A stretch of DNA of 64,000 bases, from the NCBI GenBank assembly GCA_965248715.1, contig CBDFKB010000007.1, positions 496,001-560,000 on the forward strand. The letters run 5' to 3'. The notes under the pieces are model-generated. The model saw only the letters and a program-made list of their open reading frames with translations, was not told the DNA's origin and made no database searches. The translations under genes and the position numbers were made by a program. Shown here piece after piece: positions 17,154-25,028 of the stretch (position 1 is the first letter of the stretch; each line of letters starts with the position of its first letter). This DNA is from CBDFKB01 sp965248715 (GTDB taxonomy: Bacteria > Pseudomonadota > Alphaproteobacteria > Rhizobiales > Rhizobiaceae).

Positions 17154-18010
17154 GTGAAGCCGAGTTGGGCTCGATGAGCCAGGACGAGCGCGTCAAAGCG
17201 CTTGGCATGACCAGCGAACAATTGACCGGGCGCTCGATGTTCATGGAGTTTGATCCCGATGCGACCGATCGGCTAACCTATCCCTGGGCGCCGGATGTCG
17301 ATTTCAACAAACGCGCGGAAATCGACACCGACCACATGAGTTCAACCGAGGTCAACACCAATATCCGCCAGTTGATGGAAGACGGGCATGGCACCATCGT
17401 GCTGAAAAACCCGCGCGGCAAACATTCGCTCGGTGTTGGCATCCTGTCAAAATTAAACCTGATTATCGAAGGTTCGATCGGCTATTTCGGTGTCGGTTTA
17501 ATCGACGGCCCCAATGTGCGCATCAATGGCCGGGTTGGCTGGTCGTGCGGCGAGAACATGATGTCCGGCACCATATTGGTCGCCAAGAACGCCGGTTCCA
17601 CATTCGGCGCGGCGATCCGTGGCGGCGATCTGGTATGTCGCGGTTCGGTCGGTTCGCGCACCGGCATCGACATGAAGGGCGGTACTATTTTGGTCGGTGG
17701 CGATACCGGCGCGCTGTCGGGCTTCATGATGCAGCGAGGACGCATGGTGGTGTGCGGCAATGCCGGCAAAAACCTGGGCGACTCTATGTATGATGGCACC
17801 ATCTTTGTCGGCGGCGAAATCCGCTCGCTTGGCGTTGACGCGATCGAAGCGGAACTGAGCGAACCCGACAAGGCCTGGCTGACCCGAAAATTGAGCCAAT
17901 ACGAATTGATGCCGGAAATCGGTGTCGACCATTTCACTAAGGTCGTCGCCGGCAAGCAATTGTGGAATTACGACAATCTCGAACCGTCCGAGAAAAAGCT
18001 GATTTTGTAA
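17141..18010 (+). CDS. mgsB: MgsB: N-methylglutamate synthase, GXGXG-repeat subunit
   Basis: 289 residues. From about residue 85 it folds as a right-handed beta-helix of the glutamate synthase alpha3/GXGXG type, with repeated Gly-rich turns such as GYFGVGLIDGPN, AKNAGSTFGAAIRGG, GGDTGALSGFMMQRG and GNAGKNLGDSMYDG. The first about 70 residues are an extra charged segment. In glutamate synthase this domain is one part of a single large chain; here, as in MgsABC systems, it is a separate subunit. GAGGAGG precedes the ATG, which lies inside the 3' end of mgsA. Confidence 0.92.
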   Translation: MASVSEAELGSMSQDERVKALGMTSEQLTGRSMFMEFDPDATDRLTYPWAPDVDFNKRAEIDTDHMSSTEVNTNIRQLMEDGHGTIVLKNPRGKHSLGVGILSKLNLIIEGSIGYFGVGLIDGPNVRINGRVGWSCGENMMSGTILVAKNAGSTFGAAIRGGDLVCRGSVGSRTGIDMKGGTILVGGDTGALSGFMMQRGRMVVCGNAGKNLGDSMYDGTIFVGGEIRSLGVDAIEAELSEPDKAWLTRKLSQYELMPEIGVDHFTKVVAGKQLWNYDNLEPSEKKLIL

Positions 18011-18031
18011 GGCAGACAAGGAATTGAAGTG

Positions 18032-19396
18032 ATGGAAAACGGCAATCTGCCTGTAAAAAAGGCACTCAACAGGGATGTGAACCGGCTCGGCCAGTCGTTT
18101 GTGTTTCCACCCAGGGTCATCGACGATATCCATATTAAGGCTGAACTAGGTCGCTACCGGATGCGTGGCCTTTCCCTATTTAAGAAAATTCCCCACTGGG
18201 ATGATCTGACATTTCTGCCAGGTACTCTTACCCGGTTCGTGATCGAGGGTTATCGTGAAAAATGCGAGACCCGTACCATCATCGGCCCACGCGCCAAGCG
18301 CCCGCTCGATCTTGATATCCCGGTCTACATCACCGGCATGAGTTTCGGTGCGCTGAGCTATGAGGCAAAGACCGCGCTGGCCCGCGGTGCGACGATGGCC
18401 GGCACCGCGACATGCTCCGGTGAAGGTGGCATGATCCCCGACGAGCGACGCTACAGTTCGAAATGGTTTTACCAATGCATCCAGTCACGCTACGGTTTCA
18501 ACCCGCACCATTTGGTGTTAGCGGACGGCTGCGAATTCTTCATCGGCCAGGGCTGTAAGGTCGGTCTTGGCGGTCATTTGATGGGGCAAAAGGTGACGGA
18601 CCAGGTAGCCGAAATGCGCTCACTGCCGGCCGGTATTGATCAACGCTCGCCAGCCCGTCACCCAGATTGGCTCGGCCCAGACGATCTGGCGCTGAAAATC
18701 CAGGAAATCCGCGAGGTGACTGACTGGCAAATCCCGATCCAGCTCAAGCTCGGCGCGGCCAGGGTTTATGACGATGTGCGCATGGCGGTAAAATGCGATC
18801 CGGACTCGATCTATATCGACGGTATGGAAGGTTCAACCGGCGCAGGACCGCACCTAGCCACCGAAGAAACCGGTGTGCCTGGCATGGCAGCGATCCGCCA
18901 GGCGCGAAAGGCGATCGATGATCTGGGCAAGCGCGGCGAGATCAGCCTGGTCTATGCCGGTGGTATCCGCAACGGCGCCGATGTTGCCAAAGCGGTAGCG
19001 CTTGGCGCCGACGCAATTGCCATCGGCCATTCGGCAATGATGGCGCTCAACTGCAACAAGGATATCCCGGAGGCCGATTACGAAAATGAAATGGGGGTTG
19101 AGCCGGGCTATTGCTATCACTGCCATACCGGGCGTTGCCCGGTCGGGGTGGCGACGCAGGACCCGATCCTGCGCGCGCGTCTCGACCCTGACGAGGCAGC
19201 CGAGCGGGTGTACAATTTCCTGCACACGCTGACCATCGAGGCGCAATTGTTTGCTCGCGCCTGCGGCAAGACTTATCTGCACTCGCTTGAGCCTGAAGAC
19301 CTCGCCGCGTTGACGATGGAAGCATCGGCAATGGCCGGTGTGCCGCTGGCAGGCACTGACCTGACCGTCGGTGTCGAAGATTATCACCATTTGTAG
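18032..19396 (+). CDS. mgsC: MgsC: N-methylglutamate synthase, FMN/iron-sulfur glutamate synthase-like subunit
   Basis: 454 residues matching the central and FMN-binding domains of GltB. Typical blocks are ITGMSFGALSYEAK, SGEGGMIPDER, IQLKLGAARVYDD, IDGMEGSTGAGPH and GADAIAIGHSAMMAL. The [3Fe-4S] cluster cysteines appear as CYHCHTGRCPVGVATQDP near residue 365. It carries out the reductive transfer to 2-oxoglutarate at FMN. The ATG at 18032 (AAGGAA upstream) is preferred to an adjacent GTG at 18029. It follows mgsB by 21 bases and completes a full mgsABC set. Confidence 0.92.
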   Translation: MENGNLPVKKALNRDVNRLGQSFVFPPRVIDDIHIKAELGRYRMRGLSLFKKIPHWDDLTFLPGTLTRFVIEGYREKCETRTIIGPRAKRPLDLDIPVYITGMSFGALSYEAKTALARGATMAGTATCSGEGGMIPDERRYSSKWFYQCIQSRYGFNPHHLVLADGCEFFIGQGCKVGLGGHLMGQKVTDQVAEMRSLPAGIDQRSPARHPDWLGPDDLALKIQEIREVTDWQIPIQLKLGAARVYDDVRMAVKCDPDSIYIDGMEGSTGAGPHLATEETGVPGMAAIRQARKAIDDLGKRGEISLVYAGGIRNGADVAKAVALGADAIAIGHSAMMALNCNKDIPEADYENEMGVEPGYCYHCHTGRCPVGVATQDPILRARLDPDEAAERVYNFLHTLTIEAQLFARACGKTYLHSLEPEDLAALTMEASAMAGVPLAGTDLTVGVEDYHHL

Positions 19397-19410
19397 GAAA
19401 GGGGCATTAG

Positions 19411-19824
19411 ATGGCTGGAACACAATATCGCGGCTCCAAGATCAAGGATGTCGACCAGTTTCTGGATGACGCTGCCGGTCTCGACAGCAAACGCGAAAAG
19501 GAAATCGGGCAGCACATTGGCTATCGTTACGATGTCAATTTGGTGCCGGACTATGGACGCATCACCGCTTTCCTGACCAAATATATGTCAGAGATGGGCT
19601 GGGACGACCTTAACTGGCTGGAAGATGTGCATATGGGCTATGAAGATGGCAAACCGGCCGTGTTCGACCGCAACATTAATGGTTGGGTCCGGGTGCCGGA
19701 TGCGATCGAATTGCCGGGCAATCAACAAGACCGGGACATGATCGCCCGTGAGTTGCTGCTCAAGTTCCAGATGTCCGATCGGCATCCGCTCAGCACGCTT
19801 CGAAAGGCATATATGAAGTTCTGA
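19411..19824 (+). CDS. Uncharacterised 137-residue protein in the methylated-amine operon
   Basis: I do not recognise a family. The protein is acidic, soluble and without cysteines, signal peptide or membrane segment. Notable features are a central aromatic stretch MGWDDLNWLEDVHMGYEDG and an Arg/Lys-rich end, LSTLRKAYMKF. AAAGGGGCATTAG precedes the ATG. It lies 14 bases after mgsC and 3 bases before the nitrilase gene, so it is surely co-translated with them. A small accessory subunit for MgsABC, or a partner of the amidohydrolase, is possible. Confidence 0.8.
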   Translation: MAGTQYRGSKIKDVDQFLDDAAGLDSKREKEIGQHIGYRYDVNLVPDYGRITAFLTKYMSEMGWDDLNWLEDVHMGYEDGKPAVFDRNINGWVRVPDAIELPGNQQDRDMIARELLLKFQMSDRHPLSTLRKAYMKF

Positions 19825-19827
19825 ACC

Positions 19828-20682
19828 ATGGCCCGTTTCCTCGACATCGCCTGCTTACAATCCCGCCCAATGCCGGACTTTTCTTCGGCGCTGGATGAAG
19901 CGTTGCCATTGGCAAACAAGGCGGTTGATGGTGGCGCATCGTTCCTGTTCCTGCCGGAATATTGCGGCGGGCTAAAGAGCGACGGGCCGGCTTTGGTGCC
20001 CCCCGTGGCGCCGGAAAAAAGCCATCCGGTGCTGCGCGAATTGCGCAATCTCGCCGCTAAGCGGCAGGTTTGGATCATGGTTGGCTCAATCGCCATTGAT
20101 GGCCCGGAAGGCAAAATTCTCAACCGCGGCTATGTGATCGATGATAGCGGTGCGATCATCAGCCGCTACGACAAAATCCATCTGTTTGATGTTCAGCTCT
20201 CTGAAACCGAAATCTATCGCGAGAGCGAGCGGGTGGTGGCCGGCGATCGCGCGGTCGCGGTTGATACCCCTTTCGGCCTGATCGGTCACACCATCTGCTA
20301 TGATTTGCGGTTTGCCCAATTATACCGCCGCCTGGCCCAAGCGGGAGCCGAAATTTTGTGCTGCCCGGCGGCGTTTACCAAACGCACTGGCGCTGCCCAT
20401 TGGCACGTGCTCAACCGGGCCCGGGCGATTGAGACCGGCAGTTTCGTGGTCGCACCGTGCGCAATCGGCACAATTGCTGGCGGCGGCGAGAGCTATGGCC
20501 ACAGTTTGATCGTCGATCCGTGGGGTGAAGTCATTGCCGACGGTGGCGACGAACCAGGGGTGGTTGCTGGGCGCATCGATCTTGATCGGGTCACGGAAAC
20601 CAGGGCGCGGATACCAAGCCTGACCCATGACCGTGAATATGCCACTGCCACCATGTCGCCTGACGTAAGGCGCAGCGCATGA
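19828..20682 (+). CDS. Carbon-nitrogen hydrolase (Nit2 / omega-amidase-like)
   Basis: 284 residues with the nitrilase-superfamily triad: Glu in FLPEYCGG (about 47), Lys in YDKIHLFD (about 115) and Cys in HTICYDLRF (about 156). The sequence around the Lys and Cys is of the Nit1/Nit2 type, whose members cleave omega-amides such as 2-oxoglutaramate or deaminated peptides. In this operon it could remove a stray amide such as N-methyl-oxoglutaramate, or recycle gamma-glutamylmethylamide-derived side products. That is inference. It overlaps the next gene by 4 bases (ATGA). Confidence 0.88.
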   Translation: MARFLDIACLQSRPMPDFSSALDEALPLANKAVDGGASFLFLPEYCGGLKSDGPALVPPVAPEKSHPVLRELRNLAAKRQVWIMVGSIAIDGPEGKILNRGYVIDDSGAIISRYDKIHLFDVQLSETEIYRESERVVAGDRAVAVDTPFGLIGHTICYDLRFAQLYRRLAQAGAEILCCPAAFTKRTGAAHWHVLNRARAIETGSFVVAPCAIGTIAGGGESYGHSLIVDPWGEVIADGGDEPGVVAGRIDLDRVTETRARIPSLTHDREYATATMSPDVRRSA

Positions 20683-21266
20683 GCGCGGTGCCGGCCCATG
20701 CCACGGACAACCAAGGCGCCGCGTTGCGGGTAGCATTTTTGAAATGGCAGTGCCGGGTGCGCCAGATCGCCATGCGTGACGCAAATGGCCGCCCTGATGA
20801 CGGCTTCACCCCGGCGGTAATATTGCCTGGCGCCGATGCGCTGCTTGGCCATATCATAACCGTGATGAACAAATTGCCGGAATATTCCGTATTATCCGAG
20901 TTCACCCACATGAGTGCCACCACTCAGGATCCGGCCCAACGTCTAGAAAAGGCAATTCAGTTTCTGTCGGCGACCTATTATCAAAAGCATCGCGAATTTT
21001 CCGATCTGTTGACCGCGACCTTTCCGCCCGGTTCACCCGGTGCTGGCAAAATCCTTGCCGCCGGCAATTGCCGGTTGGTGTTTGTGGCATACGCGCAACG
21101 CTATGATCTTGCCTGCAATGTTTGGCCGCTGGCGGCCCACAATCCGATCCGCCAGGCAACCCTTGCCCACAACCGATTGTTTAATCCCGAATTACATCCG
21201 CAGACCGAAGTGCTGGGTTTCGCGCCTGATTGGCAGTCCAGTTCATCACAATCAAACCTAATGTGA
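20679..21266 (+). CDS. Uncharacterised 195-residue protein in the methylated-amine operon
   Basis: No family recognised. It is a soluble protein with a basic start, a helical block containing LEKAIQFLSATYYQKHREFSDLL, and a more strand-like second half including CRLVFVAYAQRYDLACNVW; there are two cysteines in that part and one near residue 25. Its start overlaps the nitrilase stop in ATGA, which links their translation. A 143-base gap then separates it from tmm, so it probably ends the first transcript segment. Confidence 0.75.
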   Translation: MSAVPAHATDNQGAALRVAFLKWQCRVRQIAMRDANGRPDDGFTPAVILPGADALLGHIITVMNKLPEYSVLSEFTHMSATTQDPAQRLEKAIQFLSATYYQKHREFSDLLTATFPPGSPGAGKILAAGNCRLVFVAYAQRYDLACNVWPLAAHNPIRQATLAHNRLFNPELHPQTEVLGFAPDWQSSSSQSNLM

Positions 21267-21409
21267 AAAGCCCATGTTTTGTCATCGCGATGTCGAAAAT
21301 TTAAGATGCCCGAGAACCACCAATGTTGATGGCGTAAAGCAGCGATCGTAGGGTTGCAACCACGGTCGACCAAGTTCAGAACTGGGGTCAAACAAACAGC
21401 GGAGGAACC

Positions 21410-22753
21410 ATGACCAAACGTGTATGCATTATCGGTGCTGGCCCGTCCGGCCTAGCCCAACTTAGAGCCTTCCAGTCTGCTGCCGCCAATGGCGCTGCGG
21501 TTCCGCAAGTGGTGTGCTTTGAAAAACAGGAAAACTGGGGCGGATTGTGGAATTATACCTGGCGCACCGGGGTCGATCAATTTGGCGAGCCGGTGCATTG
21601 TTCGATGTACCGATATTTATGGTCGAACGGTCCCAAGGAAGGTTTGGAATTCGCCGACTATACGTTCGATGAACATTTCGGCAGGGAAATCGCCAGTTAC
21701 CCGCCGCGTGCGGTGCTGTTCGACTATATTGAAGGCCGGGTAAACAAGGCCGATGTCCGCGACCATATCCGCTTTTCCACCGTGTGCCGCAACGTTTCGT
21801 TTGACGACGCCACCAAGAAATTCACCGTTACGGTGGAGCATTTGCCTAAGAAGCATACCTATTTTGAAGAATTCGATCACGTGATCGTGGCCAGCGGGCA
21901 TTTTTCCACTCCGAACGTGCCACACTATGAAGGCTTCGAGACGTTTAATGGCCGGGTGCTGCACGCCCATGATTTTCGCGATGCAAGGGAATTCAAGAAC
22001 AAGGATATTTTGATTCTCGGCACCTCTTATTCGGCCGAGGACATCGGTTCGCAATGCTGGAAATATGGCTGCAAATCGATCACTGTTGCCCATCGCACCG
22101 CGCCGATGGGCTATGACTGGCCGGACAATTGGCAAGAAGTGCCGGCCCTGGTCAAAGTTGCAAAGAACACTGCCACATTCAAAGACGGCTCCACCAAGGA
22201 CGTGGACGCGATTATCCTGTGCACCGGCTACCAGCACCATTTTCCGTTCATGCCGGAAGATTTGCGCCTGGTGACCGCCAACCGGTTGGCGACCGCTGAC
22301 CTATATAAGGGCGTGGTCTTTGCCAGCAATCCGGCGCTCTATTATCTCGGCATGCAGGACCAGTGGTACACTTTCAATATGTTCGACGCCCAGGCTTGGT
22401 ACGTGCGCGATCTCATCATGGGCCGGATCGAACTGCCTGCCCAGGCGGCCATTGATGCCGATCCCAAAGCGCGTGAGGCGGCCGAGGATGGGCTGGAGGA
22501 CGACTATGCCTGCATCCGCTATCAGGGCGCTTATGTGCAGGAACTGATCGACGACACCGACTATCCAAGCTTCGATATAGCAACCGCCAACCAGGCGTTC
22601 TTTGAATGGAAGAAGCACAAGAAACAAAACATCATGACCTTCCGTGACAATGGCTATGTGTCGCCAATGACCGGTAAGCGGGCACCGCCGCACCACACGT
22701 CGTGGGTCGATGCATTAGACGATAGTTTGCAATCTTATTTGCAGACCGAATAA
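21410..22753 (+). CDS. tmm: Tmm: flavin-containing trimethylamine monooxygenase
   Basis: 447 residues, typical of bacterial Tmm, which uses FAD, NADPH and O2 to turn trimethylamine into TMAO. The FAD motif GAGPSGLAQLRAF lies at the N-terminus. The flavin monooxygenase signature F-x-G-x3-H-x3-F is FNGRVLHAHDF. The NADPH site is LGTSYSAEDIGSQCW. The block MQDQWYTFNMFDAQAWY near 325 is typical of the Tmm subgroup. GGAGG precedes the ATG. A TMAO transporter and tdm follow, which strongly supports this substrate over a general amine or sulfide. Confidence 0.93.
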   Translation: MTKRVCIIGAGPSGLAQLRAFQSAAANGAAVPQVVCFEKQENWGGLWNYTWRTGVDQFGEPVHCSMYRYLWSNGPKEGLEFADYTFDEHFGREIASYPPRAVLFDYIEGRVNKADVRDHIRFSTVCRNVSFDDATKKFTVTVEHLPKKHTYFEEFDHVIVASGHFSTPNVPHYEGFETFNGRVLHAHDFRDAREFKNKDILILGTSYSAEDIGSQCWKYGCKSITVAHRTAPMGYDWPDNWQEVPALVKVAKNTATFKDGSTKDVDAIILCTGYQHHFPFMPEDLRLVTANRLATADLYKGVVFASNPALYYLGMQDQWYTFNMFDAQAWYVRDLIMGRIELPAQAAIDADPKAREAAEDGLEDDYACIRYQGAYVQELIDDTDYPSFDIATANQAFFEWKKHKKQNIMTFRDNGYVSPMTGKRAPPHHTSWVDALDDSLQSYLQTE

Positions 22754-22897
22754 CGGCAGGGTCAACCGAGGAAATCGAGCTCATAAGCATTACCGAATGG
22801 TCCAAACGGGCGATGAAATACAACCATTGGGTAAAAAATCAGGGAGCCACCCTGATAACCGCGGCAATGGTGCCGCTTTTGACTAGGAGAGTACGCA

Positions 22898-23866
22898 ATG
22901 AATAAACTGATAACCGCCCTTGCAGCGGTAACCATCGGTTCGATGCCGATGGCTGCCATGGCCGAGGACAGCAGCGATCCGATTGTAATACCGATCCACA
23001 ACTGGTCGAGCCAGTTCCAGTTGCCAAATTTCGTCGTGATGAGCCATGTTGTCGGCCAAATATTCACCTCGATGGGCGCCAATGTCGAGTTTGTGACCAC
23101 CGACAGCCAAGCGGTCTACGAATCAGTCCGCCTCGGTGATGTCGCGCTCGAACTCGAGGTCTGGGAAGGCGCATTCGGCGCATCATTTCGTGCCGCGCTG
23201 GAAAAAGGCGGCCTGCACGATGCCGGCGACCACAATGCGGTAACCCGCGAAGATTGGTGGTACCCGAGTTGGACCAAGGAGAGCTGCCCTGGCCTGCCTG
23301 ACTGGAAAGCACTTAACGATTGCGCGGCAAAATTTGCTACCGTAGAGACCGGCGAAAAAGGCCGCTTCCTTGGCGGACCGGTCGATTGGCTCAAGCACGA
23401 TCAAGAAAAGGTCGACGCGCTTGAATTGGACTTCGTGGTGGTCAACGCAGGTTCGGCAGCCGCTCTTTGGGCCGAAATCGGCTCTGCTGAAGAAGACAAA
23501 AAACCGCTGGTGGTGTTCAACTGGACGCCTAATTTTGCCGAAGCGGTTTGGCCCGGCGAATTCGTCAACTTCCCGGCTTGGGAAAAAGGCTGCGATACCG
23601 ATCCAAGTGTCGGCCCCAACCCGGACGCGCTATATGATTGTGGCAACCCGGCCAACGGCTATCTCAAAAAGGCCGCTTGGGACGGCATGAAGGACAAATG
23701 GCCGGATGCCTATCGGGTGCTGAGCATGATCAGCTTTACCAACGCCCAGATCGCCGAAATGGCCAAATTTGTCGACATTGACGAAATGGAACCGGAAGAT
23801 GCTGCGGCGGTATGGCTTGAAGCGAACGAAAATGTGTGGAAGCCTTGGGTTCAAGCGGTAATGTAA
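22898..23866 (+). CDS. tmoX: TmoX-like periplasmic binding protein for TMAO/betaine
   Basis: 322 residues with a signal peptide (about 1-23, ending AAMA-ED) and an OpuAC-type quaternary amine binding domain. Several Trp residues that could form the aromatic cage are visible (IHNWSSQFQL, EVWEGAFG, REDWWYPSW, NWTPNFAEAVWPG). Position between tmm and tdm points to TMAO as ligand, with glycine betaine or choline as alternatives. GACTAGGAGAG precedes the ATG. A strong hairpin at 23898-23917 follows, as is often seen after highly expressed binding-protein genes. Confidence 0.87.
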   Translation: MNKLITALAAVTIGSMPMAAMAEDSSDPIVIPIHNWSSQFQLPNFVVMSHVVGQIFTSMGANVEFVTTDSQAVYESVRLGDVALELEVWEGAFGASFRAALEKGGLHDAGDHNAVTREDWWYPSWTKESCPGLPDWKALNDCAAKFATVETGEKGRFLGGPVDWLKHDQEKVDALELDFVVVNAGSAAALWAEIGSAEEDKKPLVVFNWTPNFAEAVWPGEFVNFPAWEKGCDTDPSVGPNPDALYDCGNPANGYLKKAAWDGMKDKWPDAYRVLSMISFTNAQIAEMAKFVDIDEMEPEDAAAVWLEANENVWKPWVQAVM

Positions 23867-23897
23867 GGCGCACCCGTAATGCAAAATGCATAGATTG

Positions 23898-23917
23898 TTC
23901 CGGCCTTCGGGCCGGAA
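23898..23917 (+). terminator. Stem-loop after the binding-protein gene (no U tract)
   Basis: TTCCGGCC and GGCCGGAA pair perfectly around a TTCG tetraloop, 31 bases after the tmoX stop. No run of T follows, so partial attenuation or mRNA 3'-end protection is more likely than full termination, which would raise binding protein over permease. Confidence 0.6.
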
Positions 23918-23999
23918 TGATTTAAAGCAGTTTCGGTTTCTTGGAAAATTGCTCTCACTGTTTGTTTCTACGCATTTCCTAGCACTAGTGGAGGCGATC

Positions 24000-25028
24000 A
24001 TGGCGGACCGCGATCCGGTTATCTCTTGCAACAATGTTTGGAAGCTCTTCGGCCCTAAGCCCAAGGAATATCTGGCGTCCCTGCGTCCCGGCAAAAGTTT
24101 CGAGGAAATCCGCCAGGACGGCTACATCTCCGCCGTGCGCGACGTGTCACTGGATATTGGCCGCGGCGAAATGCTGGTGGTCATGGGCCTGTCTGGTTCT
24201 GGTAAGTCTACCTTGGTGCGCTGCCTGTCGCGGCTGGTCGAAATCACCGCCGGCGATATTAACGTCGATGGGCAAAACATTAGCGCGCTTAACGAACGCG
24301 AATTGATCGATCTGCGCCGCCGCAAAATGGGCATGGTATTCCAAAGCTTCGGCCTATTGCCCCATCGCACGGTCTTGGAAAATGTCGCATTTCCGCTTGA
24401 GATGCGCGGCCAGGACCGGCATGAGCGCCGCGCACGAGCGCTCGAGGTCATCGAACTGGTTGGCCTTGATGGCCGCGAAGATTATTTCCCGCGCGAATTG
24501 TCCGGCGGTCAACAGCAGCGGGTCGGTATCGCCCGTTCGTTGGCGATCGAACCGGATATCTGGTTCCTCGACGAACCGTTTTCCGCGCTCGACCCGCTTA
24601 TCAGGCGTGAAATGCAGGACGAGTTCCTGCGCCTGCAGGAAATGCTCGGCAAAACCATCGTTTTTATCACCCATGATTTCGACGAGGCGCTGCGGCTCGC
24701 CGACCGGATCGCTATTATGAAGGATGGCGCGGTCGAACAATGCGACACGCCGGACAAAATCGTGCTTCATCCAGCAACCGAATATGTCGCCAAGTTTACC
24801 GAGGAGGTCGATCAGTCGCGTGTTGTCCATGCCGGCGCACTGGCCAAAGCAGCAGATGGTGCAACCCTAAGTGGTGAGCCGGTCGCCGCCAATGCCACCA
24901 TTCACAATCTCGCCCGGCTGCTGATCAATGATGACCGCGAATTGCTGCCGGTCGCCGGCGAAGATGGCAGTATCGTTGGCGCACTCGACCGGCAAGCAGC
25001 GTTAGATGTCTTGCTTGGTGCAGGCTGA
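24000..25028 (+). CDS. tmoW: TmoW-like ABC transporter ATP-binding protein
   Basis: 342 residues of the ProV/OpuAA type. Walker A is GLSGSGKST (about 65), the Q-loop FQSFGLLPHRTVLENVAF, the ABC signature LSGGQQQRVGIARSLA, Walker B DIWFLDEPFSALDP, and the H-loop FITHDFDEAL. The C-terminal about 75 residues form a regulatory tail with a single CBS-like half. The ATG at 24000 is chosen for its GGAGG; an in-frame start at 23886 lies within the hairpin region. It couples to the permease by TGATG overlap. TMAO is the likely substrate from context. Confidence 0.9.
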   Translation: MADRDPVISCNNVWKLFGPKPKEYLASLRPGKSFEEIRQDGYISAVRDVSLDIGRGEMLVVMGLSGSGKSTLVRCLSRLVEITAGDINVDGQNISALNERELIDLRRRKMGMVFQSFGLLPHRTVLENVAFPLEMRGQDRHERRARALEVIELVGLDGREDYFPRELSGGQQQRVGIARSLAIEPDIWFLDEPFSALDPLIRREMQDEFLRLQEMLGKTIVFITHDFDEALRLADRIAIMKDGAVEQCDTPDKIVLHPATEYVAKFTEEVDQSRVVHAGALAKAADGATLSGEPVAANATIHNLARLLINDDRELLPVAGEDGSIVGALDRQAALDVLLGAG

